The notes under the pieces were generated by a model. That model saw only the letters and a program-made list of their open reading frames with translations. It made no database searches and was not told where the DNA came from. A stretch of 64,000 nucleotides of DNA, taken from an uncultured Opitutales bacterium (GTDB taxonomy: Bacteria > Verrucomicrobiota > Verrucomicrobiia > Opitutales > UBA953). This document shows, piece by piece, positions 36,743-44,776 of this stretch (within the stretch, counting starts at the first letter, position 1; every line of letters starts with the position of its first letter). The translations under genes were made by a program, and so were the position numbers. Location: the NCBI GenBank assembly GCA_934675585.1, contig CAKUQY010000005.1, positions 1 to 64,000 of the forward strand, in the 5' to 3' direction.

Positions 36743-37513
36743 ATGTTTCGCAAAATCGAAATCGCTCGGCGTTATTTAACGTCGCTTTTTTGCTTTTTTG
36801 TCTTTGGCTCGGGTGCCTTGGCAATTGCGGGACTCATTTTTCCACTTTGCGCGCTCGCAACGCGCGAACCCTACGCGCGGCGCCGAATTTTTGCCAAAAT
36901 TATTCGTTGGTCTTGGACGTTTTTTTTATGGCTTTTTCGAGCCACTTATCTTTGCGAAATTGTCAGCCAAACGCGCGAAACTTTAAAAAATGTCCGCGGG
37001 AACGTCATCGTTGCCAACCATCCATCGCTCATCGATATTATTCTTTTAATTGTCGAAACGCGCGATAGTGTTTGCGTTGTCAAAGAATCGCTCACGCGCA
37101 ATATTTTCTGCCGTGGGCTCGTCAACAATGCCTATCTTTCAAACGGACTTCCCTTTGAAGAAATGCTTGCGCAAAGTAAAGATCTGCTCAACCACGGCTT
37201 CAACATTATTATTTTCCCCGAACAAACGCGCACGCGCGTCAATACGCCGCCGACAATTCACCTCGGCGCGTTTCATATTGCCGCCAACGCCAACGCGCCC
37301 GTTTTGCCGATTACGATTAAATTTAGCGAACGCATTCTCGCCAAAGACCAACTCGCGTGTTATCCAGGAACAAGTTGCGTAACCATCGATATCAACGCGC
37401 ACCCGAATTATCGCGTTCCCGCCGAACTCGCCGATGCGCCACGCAGAATTCAAGCCCGCGCCCTCGCCGACAAATTCAAACAAATCGCGTTCCCGCAAAA
37501 AACAAATGCTTAA
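36743..37513 (+). CDS. Lysophospholipid acyltransferase family protein (PlsC-like)
   Basis: 256 residues from ATG 36743, directly after the chain-length factor. A hydrophobic N-terminal segment is followed by VANHPSLIDI (the HX4D catalytic box) and IIIFPEQTRTR. The usual FPEGTR glycine is Gln, as I see it. In aryl-polyene clusters such an enzyme transfers the polyene chain to a lipid or sugar anchor (inference). Its stop overlaps that of the convergent lipoprotein gene by a few bases. Confidence 0.82.
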   Translation: MFRKIEIARRYLTSLFCFFVFGSGALAIAGLIFPLCALATREPYARRRIFAKIIRWSWTFFLWLFRATYLCEIVSQTRETLKNVRGNVIVANHPSLIDIILLIVETRDSVCVVKESLTRNIFCRGLVNNAYLSNGLPFEEMLAQSKDLLNHGFNIIIFPEQTRTRVNTPPTIHLGAFHIAANANAPVLPITIKFSERILAKDQLACYPGTSCVTIDINAHPNYRVPAELADAPRRIQARALADKFKQIAFPQKTNA

Positions 37514-37893
37514 TTTTCCTGCGTCCTGTTGTTGGGAACTTTGACGATCGTTCCTTTGACGATAAATTTCTGCTCGACCAGATAATACGCATAAGTCGAA
37601 ATTTCCACAATTGTGGCATCAACGAACAAATTGCCAAATTTTTCATCGGCAAAAATTTTGTCGATCGCGTCTTCGGGAGTCGTCCGCATTTCGCCGAAGC
37701 GCACAATGCTCAAAAGCGTGTCGCCCGAAGATTCGCTCTTAATCGTTTTTTTCGACGGCAATGTCTCGAGATCCAAATAATCCAAATTCACGGGACGCGT
37801 CGCAATCAGCGTAAATTTTCCGTGATGAGTGATGCACGCGGAAACCAACAGCGTTCCCGAAAAAAGAAAAAGTGCTGCCAACAATTTTCTCAC
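37510..37893 (-). CDS. Small lipoprotein
   Basis: A 127-residue lipoprotein with lipobox LLVSAC (Cys20). The mature part has LIATRPVNLDYLDLE and a late FIVKGTIVKV strand, parallel to TTRELDLKN and EVTGTIVDT in the lipoprotein encoded just upstream, so the two are distant paralogues. Start and stop of the two genes overlap by four bases. Family unknown. Linked to two ACP genes, so envelope placement of the polyene product is conceivable (inference). Confidence 0.75.
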   Translation of the reverse strand: MRKLLAALFLFSGTLLVSACITHHGKFTLIATRPVNLDYLDLETLPSKKTIKSESSGDTLLSIVRFGEMRTTPEDAIDKIFADEKFGNLFVDATIVEISTYAYYLVEQKFIVKGTIVKVPNNRTQEN

Positions 37894-38315
37894 CGCGTCG
37901 CCTCTTTCGTTGTCGCGGGAACGCGCGTATCGACGATCGTTCCCGTAACTTCATAGCCAAAACCGCCCCAAACGAAACACGACCACGCCTTTTCGCAAAT
38001 TTTCACGTCGAGCATCAAATCGCCGCCGTTAACCTCAAAAGCGCTCTCAACCGCCTCGCTGATTTTTGGATAACGCCCAAGCGGCAAAATCCCAAAAATC
38101 ACGGGAACGTTCGCAACGCCGACGCAGTCATTTTTTTCGGGAAGCCGCGAAACCGCAACATTTTTCAAATCAAGTTCCCGCGTCGTAATCGCCGAATACG
38201 TTCCCAAACTTGTCGTGTAAGAACCCAAACGCACACAGGCGGAAAACAAAAAAATTCCCGCAAAACCTAAGCAAACGAATATCCGTTTTAGCAGGACTTT
38301 GCGGAAAAATTCCAT
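37890..38315 (-). CDS. Small lipoprotein
   Basis: 141 residues from ATG 38315, which has GGGGA just upstream; the TTG at 38333 is less likely. The signal peptide ends in lipobox LFSAC. The mature domain shares its layout with the downstream lipoprotein (RELDLKNVAVSRLPEK; GYEVTGTIVDTRVP). Its C-terminus has VPAT, encoded by a motif copy. It follows the second ACP gene by about 20 bases. Confidence 0.75.
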   Translation of the reverse strand: MEFFRKVLLKRIFVCLGFAGIFLFSACVRLGSYTTSLGTYSAITTRELDLKNVAVSRLPEKNDCVGVANVPVIFGILPLGRYPKISEAVESAFEVNGGDLMLDVKICEKAWSCFVWGGFGYEVTGTIVDTRVPATTKEATR

Positions 38316-38335
38316 AAAATTTCCCCGAATCAAGT

Positions 38336-38593
38336 TTACGAATTCAGCAATTTGTAAATCGCGTCAACCAAATCTTGAAGCGTGCGAATTTGCTTGAAAT
38401 CTTCGGGATTTACTTGCTTTCCCGTTTGGCGTTGAAGATCGACGACAAGGTCGATCGCGTCAATCGAATCAAGTTCCAAATCTGTAAAAAGATTAACCTC
38501 AGGAGTAAGTTTTTCTGCGGGACAATCAAATTTTGAAATCAAAATTTCTTTGACCGTTGCTTCAATGCCAGCTTTATCTTTTGGAATATCCAT
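38336..38593 (-). CDS. Acyl carrier protein
   Basis: An 85-residue ACP. The phosphopantetheine serine lies in LELDSIDAIDLVVDLQ (the DSI/DSL site) and helix 3 follows. Acidic and all-helical. It lies 21 bases downstream of another ACP gene. Two tandem ACPs next to a KS/CLF pair match aryl-polyene clusters (ApeE/ApeF type). Not the housekeeping AcpP by context. Confidence 0.88.
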   Translation of the reverse strand: MDIPKDKAGIEATVKEILISKFDCPAEKLTPEVNLFTDLELDSIDAIDLVVDLQRQTGKQVNPEDFKQIRTLQDLVDAIYKLLNS

Positions 38594-38614
38594 AATAAAA
38601 ATTAGAGTTAAAAG

Positions 38615-38884
38615 TTATGCGGCGGGCGTTTGCGATTCGATAAAATCTGCAAGCGTTTTGACCGAGTAAAAATGTTTGCGAATTGCGGGATCGTCGCCCT
38701 TAATATTGAGATTAAATTTGCGCTTGAGCGCGATACCCAATTCAAGAGAATCAATCGAATCGAGCCCAAGACCTTCCTTAAAAAGTGGCGCATCGGTAAC
38801 AATATCCGAGGGCTCAACATCTTCCAAATCAAGCGAGCTTACAATTAGTTTTTTAATTGAATTTTCAAGTTCCGTACGTTCCAT
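38615..38884 (-). CDS. Acyl carrier protein
   Basis: An 89-residue ACP with GLGLDSIDSLELGIALKRKF round the phosphopantetheine serine. It is more divergent at the C-terminus (HFYSVKTLADFIE). First gene of the minus-strand ACP-ACP-lipoprotein-lipoprotein run, whose products probably serve the pathway on the opposite strand. Confidence 0.88.
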   Translation of the reverse strand: MERTELENSIKKLIVSSLDLEDVEPSDIVTDAPLFKEGLGLDSIDSLELGIALKRKFNLNIKGDDPAIRKHFYSVKTLADFIESQTPAA

Positions 38885-38932
38885 AAACTATTATTATAAA
38901 AATTTCGTTCCCGCTGGGCAATTTCAAAAAAT

Positions 38933-39607
38933 TTAGCCGACCAAAACGCCGTCTTTCAAAATTAATTTGCGTTGTGTGCGCGTCGCAAAATCGTTGTTGT
39001 GCGTTACCAAAATCAGCGCCGTTTTTTCTTGTTCACAAAGTTGCAAAAGCAATTGCATTACGCTTTCGCCCGTGTGTTCATCGAGGTTTCCCGTCGGTTC
39101 GTCAGCGAGAATCAGCGGCGCGTGATTGATGAGCGCGCGCGCGATCGCCACGCGTTGACATTCGCCGCCCGAAAGCTTTACCGGCAAGTGATTAACGCGT
39201 TCCCGCAAGCCCACTTTTTCAAGCAACGCCAACGCTTCTTCGCGCGCACGTTTCACTGGCGTTCCCGCGATTTTTGCCGCCAAAAGCACATTTTCAAGCG
39301 CCGTTAATTCTGGCACCAAATGATACGATTGAAAAACATAAGCAATCAAACGCGTGCGGGCTTGCGCCAAAAACGCGTTCCCGCGACCCGTAATTTTTTC
39401 GCCTGTCCAAAAAATTTCGCCTGCGGTCGCGTTGTCGAGTCCGCCCAAAATTTGCAACAACGTGGTTTTACCCGAACCGCTCGCGCCGCAAATCGAAACA
39501 CTTTCGCCTGCGCGAACCTGCAAATTAACGTCCTTCAAAACTTCGAGCGTTCCCGCCAAAGTATTAAAATTTTTTTTCACATTTTTTGCTTCAAGTACAA
39601 TCGACAT
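38933..39607 (-). CDS. lolD: Lipoprotein-releasing ABC transporter ATPase (LolD-like)
   Basis: A 224-residue ABC ATPase. Walker A GASGSGKTT, Q-loop YVFQSYHLVPELTALENV, signature LSGGECQRVAIARAL, Walker B LILADEPTGNLD, and H-loop THNND. Sequence and length fit LolD/MacB-type ATPases. It would power release of outer-membrane lipoproteins with LolC/E; the permease is not adjacent. It lies 5 bases downstream of murD. Confidence 0.85.
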   Translation of the reverse strand: MSIVLEAKNVKKNFNTLAGTLEVLKDVNLQVRAGESVSICGASGSGKTTLLQILGGLDNATAGEIFWTGEKITGRGNAFLAQARTRLIAYVFQSYHLVPELTALENVLLAAKIAGTPVKRAREEALALLEKVGLRERVNHLPVKLSGGECQRVAIARALINHAPLILADEPTGNLDEHTGESVMQLLLQLCEQEKTALILVTHNNDFATRTQRKLILKDGVLVG

Positions 39608-39611
39608 AATT

Positions 39612-40874
39612 TTAATTCAATAATTGTTGAACACAAGCGACAAATTGATTGCCACGATCGGCATAACTTTTAAACATATCAAAACTGGCAAATCCCGGAC
39701 TAAACAAAATCACCGCGCGCTTGGCGGGAACGCATTTTGCAGCCGCAAACGCCGCCGTTGTCGCCGCTTGCAAACTTTCAAAAACTTGCGAATTAACCGC
39801 CGTTCCCGCAAAATGATTTTGCATTTCTGGCGCGGTTTTACCAATGAGAAACGCTTGTGCAATCGTTCCCGCGAGCGTTTCCGCAAAATGCTTCAAATCG
39901 CCGCCCTTGCCTAACCCGCCGCCAATCCAAAAAATGGTCGCGTCGGGAAAACTTTTGAGCGCCGCGTAAACCGCGTGAAAATTTGTTCCTTTCGAATCGT
40001 CCCAAAATTCAACGTTCCCGCAACTCGCGACTTTTGCCAAACGATGTGCGCGCGGCTTAAACGCTTGCGCCGCCGCAATTAAATCGCTTTCTAAAAATCC
40101 GCGGGAACGCCAAAACGCCAACGCTAACGCGTAATTTTCCATTTGCGGAAATGTTTCAAAAATCGTTCCCGCGGGAACGCAATTTTTCACGCTTTCGCGC
40201 GTCGCAATTTGCGTTTGCGGCGGGAACGCGATTTTTAGTTTTTTCGCCAACGCGGGAACGCTTTCGCCGATTATGCAAATTGCATTGGTGGGAGCGCGCT
40301 CAATCAAATGAAATTTTGCGCGAAAATAAGTTTCTAACGAACCGTGGCGCTCAAGATGGTCTTCGTCAATATTTGTCCAAAGCACCGCATTGGGCGACAT
40401 TTTTTCCAGCGGTTCAGCTTGAAACGAACTCGTTTCGCAAACGATGATTTCGGCGGGAACGCAATTTTTTAAAATTTGCGTCGTGAGCGGAACGCCGTTG
40501 TTGCCGACTGCAACCGCGTTTTTGCCGAGACGATTGAGTGCGAACGCTAAAAATTCGGTGAGCGTGGTTTTGCCGTTGGTTCCCGTGACGCAAATCAATT
40601 CGCGTTCCCGCAAAAATTGCGCAGCGAAATCAATTTCTGTCAAACATTCGCAACCCGCGGCGCGCGCGATTTCAAGCCAAGGATGATTTGGCGGGAACGC
40701 CGGGCTGAAAACAACGGTCGCAAATTGCGGTGCAACCGCTGAATCAAAAGGCGTTCCCGACGCATCAAAAATCGTTCCCGCCACGCCTTGTTCTTCACAA
40801 AATTGCACAACGGCTTTGCCGCTCACGCCCGCGCCCAAAATGGCGACTGGAGCTTTTAAAATTTTGCGAATCAT
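39612..40874 (-). CDS. murD: UDP-N-acetylmuramoylalanine-D-glutamate ligase
   Basis: A 420-residue Mur ligase. N-terminal UDP-binding AILGAGVSGKAV, P-loop CVTGTNGKTTLTEF, ETSSFQ, NIDEDHLERHGSLETY and the C-terminal WDDSKGTNFHAV. It adds D-Glu to UDP-MurNAc-L-Ala in peptidoglycan synthesis (EC 6.3.2.9). No other mur gene is adjacent. I counted 14 exact GGGAACG/CGTTCCC heptamers in its 1,263 bases, the clearest example of motif crowding in an essential gene. Confidence 0.96.
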   Translation of the reverse strand: MIRKILKAPVAILGAGVSGKAVVQFCEEQGVAGTIFDASGTPFDSAVAPQFATVVFSPAFPPNHPWLEIARAAGCECLTEIDFAAQFLRERELICVTGTNGKTTLTEFLAFALNRLGKNAVAVGNNGVPLTTQILKNCVPAEIIVCETSSFQAEPLEKMSPNAVLWTNIDEDHLERHGSLETYFRAKFHLIERAPTNAICIIGESVPALAKKLKIAFPPQTQIATRESVKNCVPAGTIFETFPQMENYALALAFWRSRGFLESDLIAAAQAFKPRAHRLAKVASCGNVEFWDDSKGTNFHAVYAALKSFPDATIFWIGGGLGKGGDLKHFAETLAGTIAQAFLIGKTAPEMQNHFAGTAVNSQVFESLQAATTAAFAAAKCVPAKRAVILFSPGFASFDMFKSYADRGNQFVACVQQLLN

Positions 40875-40916
40875 TTTTGCAATGCGTTGCGCGGGAACGT
40901 TTTTTTGCGCTCAATT

Positions 40917-42113
40917 TTATTTTTTAATTTTCACAAAAATGCGTTTGCCCGCTTGGATAATTGCGCCATCAGCGTTTTCGTGAGTCAATTTCACAAATGC
41001 GTCCGCCACTTTTTCTTCGTTCAATTTGACCGCGCCTTGCTCAATCAAGCGACGAATTTCTTTTTTGCTGGGGAACAATTGCGTTCCCGCGAGCAAATCA
41101 ACGAGCGCCGCTTCGGCTGTTCCCGCGGGAACGAGCGTGTCCCAAGCGAATTCGGGAATGTCCGCGCGCACCTGTTTTTTTGAGAAAACGGCTTCAAATT
41201 GTTCGCGTTCGTATTTGCCAGCTTCTTCGCCGTAAAATTTTGCCGTGAGCGTCGCCGCGAGACGTTTTTTCATTTCCATCGGGTGCTCTTGTTGCATTGC
41301 CAGAATTTCAGACGGCGTTTTTTCGAGCAGCAATTCGTAGTAAATCCACATCGTTTTGTCGGGAATGCTCATCACTTTGCCGAACATATCTTTGGCAGAA
41401 TCGTTGAGCGCGATGTAGTTGCCGTAACTTTTTGACATTTTGCGTTCGCCATCGAGACCAACGAGCAGCGGGAGCGTCATCACGGCTTGCGGTGGCAAAC
41501 CTTCTTCTTCGAGGAATTGGCGACCGACAAGATTATTAAATAACTGATCTGTGCCGCCGAGCTCGATATCGCTTTTCACCATAATCGAGTCAAAACCTTG
41601 CAAGAGCGGATACAAAAATTCAACGATCGAAATCGGCGTTTTGCTTGCATAGCGCTTTGCGAAATCGTCGCGTTCGAGCATGCGCGCCACGGTCATGCGA
41701 CGGCAAAGTTGCAAGGTGTCAAGCATCGTCATTTTGCCAAACCATTCGCTGTTGCGGCGCACTTCCGTTTTCGCGGGATCGAGAATTTTAAACGCTTGGT
41801 CGAGATAAGTTTTTGCGTTGTTTTCGATTTCTTCTTCGCTGAGAATCGGACGCACCACCGAACGACCCGTCGGGTCTCCGACGCGCGTCGTAAAATCGCC
41901 GATTATCAGCACCGCCTGATGGCCCAAATCTTGGAATTGGCGCAATTTATTAAACACAACCATGTGGCCAAAAGTCAAGTCTGGACGCGTTGGGTCAACG
42001 CCCAGCTTCACGCGCAATTGCTTGCCTGCCTTGAGGCGTTCAAGCAAATCTTCTTCGCCGATAAATTTTTCGGCACGCAATTTCAACAAATTGATTTGTT
42101 CTTGTGCATTCAT
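40917..42113 (-). CDS. tyrS: Tyrosyl-tRNA synthetase
   Basis: A 398-residue class I synthetase of the TyrZ-like subtype: LGVDPTRPDLTFGHMVVFNKL (HIGH-type site), GGTDQLFN, KMSKSYGNYIAL and a C-terminal S4-type RNA-binding domain (KKEIRRLIEQGAVKLN). It charges tRNA-Tyr (EC 6.1.1.1). It lies upstream of murD on the same strand. Confidence 0.97.
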   Translation of the reverse strand: MNAQEQINLLKLRAEKFIGEEDLLERLKAGKQLRVKLGVDPTRPDLTFGHMVVFNKLRQFQDLGHQAVLIIGDFTTRVGDPTGRSVVRPILSEEEIENNAKTYLDQAFKILDPAKTEVRRNSEWFGKMTMLDTLQLCRRMTVARMLERDDFAKRYASKTPISIVEFLYPLLQGFDSIMVKSDIELGGTDQLFNNLVGRQFLEEEGLPPQAVMTLPLLVGLDGERKMSKSYGNYIALNDSAKDMFGKVMSIPDKTMWIYYELLLEKTPSEILAMQQEHPMEMKKRLAATLTAKFYGEEAGKYEREQFEAVFSKKQVRADIPEFAWDTLVPAGTAEAALVDLLAGTQLFPSKKEIRRLIEQGAVKLNEEKVADAFVKLTHENADGAIIQAGKRIFVKIKK

Positions 42114-42693
42114 AACTAAAAAATTAAAACATTTTCTCCATTATATAAATCCCAGGCGCAACTCTCAACGCTATTCCTTGCCGACTAATCCCAATTTTTT
42201 AAAAGGCGGAAAAGATTTAACACAAAAAGCGATTAAAGCGGCAATGGACGCAACACGCGGGAACGGCATTTTGGCGCTTGATCGCGGAAACGGGTTTTTT
42301 CAACCGCGAAGGAATCAAAGGAAACAAAGATTTGGGCAACCCGAAAACAAAACGCGAAGCGTTTCCCATTGATAACCCAAGTAATTTTGAGCAACGCGAA
42401 AAATCACTTGGGGTAAAAACAAGATCCCAAAAATCTGAAAGGTTTCCCAACTCGCCCGCGGGAACGCGAAAATGAAAAACCATAGGCTGATTAGAAAAAA
42501 ATAGGAACTTTGCAGTGCCGAAGGCACTGAAATTGCGGGAACGCGTTCCCGCGATGGCTAACCCCCACAAAAGCGAGCGAATTTTATTTCAGTTATTTTC
42601 AAACTCGGTCATCGTCATAGTCATCGTCATAGTCGCGCGAATGCGCGTCTCGCGTGTGGGGGTAAAACAAAAATAAAATCAGCCCGAAGGGAG
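42114..42693. other. Intergenic repeat region
   Basis: No gene is supported. It contains a single end of the MITE-like element (42183-42200) and a copy (about 42474-42694) of the long repeat that recurs inverted at about 54132-54344. The repeat includes an ATGACGATGAC-type microrepeat. Short frames here are repeat translations. Confidence 0.7.
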
Positions 42694-42694
42694 G
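42474..42694 (+). repeat. Long dispersed repeat, copy 1 (inverted partner at 54.1-54.3 kb)
   Basis: Shared landmarks: ATAGGAACTT, GTGCCGAAGGCAC, GGCTAACCCCCACAAAAGCG, TTCAGTTATTTTCAAACTCG, the GTCATCGTCATAGTC microrepeat, GTGTGGGGGTAAAA and CCCGAAGGGA. The partner reads on the opposite strand. The copy carries an extra CGGGAACGCGTTCCCG palindrome not in the partner. Confidence 0.85.
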
Positions 42695-42912
42695 GCATTT
42701 TCGGAAAATTTTCGGGTGATTACATCGTTTACGAGGAAAGCGAAGCGGCGGGTTTTTGTTACACGGCGTTTTCGAATCTTTCCGTCTATGCCGATCAGAT
42801 TTACGAAATCATCGGCACGCCGATTCCCGAACCGAGCGCTTTCGGTTTGCTCGCGGGCGCGGGAGCGGCGGTGCTCATTGCGGCACGTCGCCGGCGGCGA
42901 CGCGTTCCCGCG
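42694..42912 (+). pseudogene. 3' remnant of a PEP-CTERM protein gene
   Basis: On the plus strand the frame through 42823 reads SNLSVYADQIYEIIG, then PIPEPSAFGLLAGAGAAV and a six-Arg cluster (42886-42903), a full PEP-CTERM tail. Upstream, the frame runs straight into the dispersed repeat with no start or signal peptide, so the 5' part of the gene is gone. It collides tail to tail with the IdeS-like gene at 42801-43781, and both Arg clusters are encoded by the two strands of one GC-rich palindrome. Confidence 0.75.
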
Positions 42913-43781
42913 AGGGCGAGCGCCAGCGTTCCCGCAAGCAGGCTGAACGCCGAAGGCTCGGGGATGAGCGGAGAAAAAATCGGCTTGCCTGCGGCATCGA
43001 CCAGGAACTTGTCCTCAATTCCGAAAAAAGTAATCTCCTCAATGTAAATCGGAGAAGAAGCCCACGAGCCGTTATATTCGTCGTAAATGGCGCGATCGAA
43101 ATAAAAAATATCGTTGTAATGTTTTACGTCAACGGCATGCAGTTCCGGTTTCGGGTTGTTAAGATCGTTCGGAACAGAGTCGGTCACCCAGATTTTCGTA
43201 ATCTTATTTTCCGTTCCCGTCTTTTCAACCTCCATGCCCCACAGTGTCCACGCGTGGTTGCTGCTGCGGATTTGGGCAATGTAGTCGCCGCTCGTGAACC
43301 AGTGCATGAGCGCATCCGTAATCAGGGTTTCTTTGGTATTAAGCCAGCCGCGGGTGAATAAAATGGAGTTGTTGTAATCGCCGGCCGGAAGATACGGTCC
43401 GTAGGGAAATGTTCCTTTCGGATAGGAGAGCGTCGGGTGCGTTTGAGTGAGATACCAATCGATTGCCTTGAAAACGTAGTCGCCGCTGTCGCCGAAATAC
43501 CGATCCGTATCGTATTTCCGATAAAGTTCTTCCTGTTCCCAACGCTTGCCCGTGTATTGATATTTTTCGGCGACGCGATTCTGCCACCACATTATCATAT
43601 TGACGGAAGTCGCCGCCCAGCAACCGTTGCGGGACTGAAATGTATTATACCAACCGCTTGTTTCGGAAACGCCTTTCGCCCAATATTGAACGGTTTCCGC
43701 GCTCAGCGCGGCGGGAACGCAGAACAGCAGCGCCGCCGTTCCCGCGGCGAGAAGTGAGCTAATTGGAATAATGTTTTTCAT
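42801..43781 (-). CDS. IdeS/Mac-like cysteine protease with PEP-CTERM tail
   Basis: A 326-residue exported protein. Signal peptide to about LSAE (29), then QYWAKGVSETSGWYN. Catalytic candidates are Cys54 (NGCWAATSVN), His176 (NHAWTLWG) and Asp201 (WVTDSVPND), in the IdeS order; the second acidic residue seen in the paralogue (DSD) is replaced. A PEP-CTERM tail follows (IPEPSAFSLL, helix, six Arg), then 27 unusual residues that are the antisense of an opposing PEP-CTERM remnant. Paralogue of the 24.5-kb gene with low overall identity. Confidence 0.8.
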   Translation of the reverse strand: MKNIIPISSLLAAGTAALLFCVPAALSAETVQYWAKGVSETSGWYNTFQSRNGCWAATSVNMIMWWQNRVAEKYQYTGKRWEQEELYRKYDTDRYFGDSGDYVFKAIDWYLTQTHPTLSYPKGTFPYGPYLPAGDYNNSILFTRGWLNTKETLITDALMHWFTSGDYIAQIRSSNHAWTLWGMEVEKTGTENKITKIWVTDSVPNDLNNPKPELHAVDVKHYNDIFYFDRAIYDEYNGSWASSPIYIEEITFFGIEDKFLVDAAGKPIFSPLIPEPSAFSLLAGTLALALAGTRRRRRRAAMSTAAPAPASKPKALGSGIGVPMIS

Positions 43782-43956
43782 ATATTTTATAATTTTTTTT
43801 GTTTAAGATTTTAAGATTTCGTTTGAAGAGTGTTTTCAAACTTGAAATATTCTAAAATTCAAAAAAAAAAACGCAAGCGAAAAATCAAAAAAACCTTCAA
43901 AATCCCAAAATCTGTGGATAAAAATTTCCCGTTCCCGCGTTCCCGTAGAAAAAAAT

Positions 43957-44090
43957 CTCGCCCGAAGGACAAAGGTTCCTAAGTTTCGGCGGTTTTAGCC
44001 GCCGAATAAAATCGAAAAATCTCTTTAAATTCTTTAGCGAGCTTCGCGAGCAGGTTCTCTTGATTTCTTTTTTTGTTCCCGTTTCCGCGC
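43957..44090 (+). repeat. Dispersed repeat (direct partner at 53901-54037)
   Basis: Both copies begin CTCGCCCGAAGG and share AAAGGTTCCTAAG, the hairpin GGCGGTTTTAGCCGCC (GGCGGTTTAAGCCGCC in the partner), TTTAAATTCTTTAGCGAG and CTCTTGATTTC. They differ by small indels. Non-coding. Confidence 0.85.
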
Positions 44091-44103
44091 ACCAGCGCGC
44101 CTT

Positions 44104-44166
44104 GCGTTGCCTTAGCAACGCGCCCCAAAAAATCTTCGTGCCTTCGTGTTCTTCGTGTGAGAAATT
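44104..44166 (-). repeat. Dispersed element (inverted partner at 11621-11682)
   Basis: The reverse complement matches AATTTC-CACACGAAG-...-GGCACGAAGATTTTTT-GGCGCGTTGCTAAGGCAACGC with small differences. The terminal GCGTTGC/GCAACGC hairpin and the CACGAAG iteration are the landmarks. Confidence 0.8.
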
Positions 44167-44272
44167 TTCCGTTCCCGCGTTCCCGTCGCCCCACCCAAAA
44201 ATAATTCGCGTAAATTAGCGCTTATTCGTAGTTCAAAAAAACTTCCAGCGTCCCCGCAGAATTTTAACTTTA

Positions 44273-44312
44273 ACAAAAAAACCGTTCCCGCGATTTTACG
44301 GGAACGGCTTTT
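44273..44312 (-). terminator. Motif-built intrinsic terminator of the rpsM-rplQ operon
   Basis: CCGTTCCCGCGATTTTACGG continues to GAACGG (hairpin 44282-44307): two inverted copies of the 9-mer form a 9-10 bp stem with a short loop. On the minus strand a run of seven T follows. It is 21 bases after rplQ. Confidence 0.88.
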
Positions 44313-44332
44313 TGTTTCAAGCGAGTTTAAAA

Positions 44333-44734
44333 CTATGCTTGTTTTTCTTCTGCTGCGGGAACGAGCTCGATGAGAGCCATTGGAGCAGCGTCGCCTACGC
44401 GTGGGAGAGCCAACTTGTAGATGCGAGTGTAGCCACCATTGCGAGCGAGAAATGCTGATGCGCGTTCTTTGAAGAGCACGTTAACAGCTTTTTCGTTGCG
44501 GATTTTTGAAAGTGCCAAGCGGAAGAAGTGAAGTTTTTGAACCTTATCTTCTGTTTGAGCAGATTTTTTTGCGATGGTGATAACTTTTTCAGCGAAAGGA
44601 CGAAGTGCCTTAGCTTTCGCAACCGTCGTTTTGATGCGGTTGTGAATGAAGAGCTGTGACGCGAGATTTGCGAGAAGCGCTTCGCGGTGCTCTTTCTTAA
44701 CGCCGAGTTGTGAACGGTGTTTGCAGTGACGCAT
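44333..44734 (-). CDS. rplQ: 50S ribosomal protein L17
   Basis: A 133-residue protein starting [24 protein letters not shown], the L17 hallmark, with the usual C-terminal [14 protein letters not shown]. Last gene of the operon after rpoA. It has one motif copy, at its 3' end. Confidence 0.97.
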   Translation of the reverse strand: MRHCKHRSQLGVKKEHREALLANLASQLFIHNRIKTTVAKAKALRPFAEKVITIAKKSAQTEDKVQKLHFFRLALSKIRNEKAVNVLFKERASAFLARNGGYTRIYKLALPRVGDAAPMALIELVPAAEEKQA

Positions 44735-44776
44735 TTTAGTAAAACTTTTCTATTGTTAAATTAATGAATTAACGAA

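Larger units (their letters stand above)
43782..44332. other. Intergenic repeat region between IdeS-like gene and rplQ
   Basis: Contains a repeat at 43957-44090 that recurs directly at 53901-54037, an inverted copy (44104-44166) of the element at 11621-11682, and the motif-built terminator of the rplQ operon. No gene is seen. Confidence 0.7.

Noticed and set aside
42716..43361. Plus-strand open frames over the second IdeS-like gene
   Set aside because: Apart from the PEP-CTERM remnant they are Arg-rich antisense readings of a GC-rich coding region.
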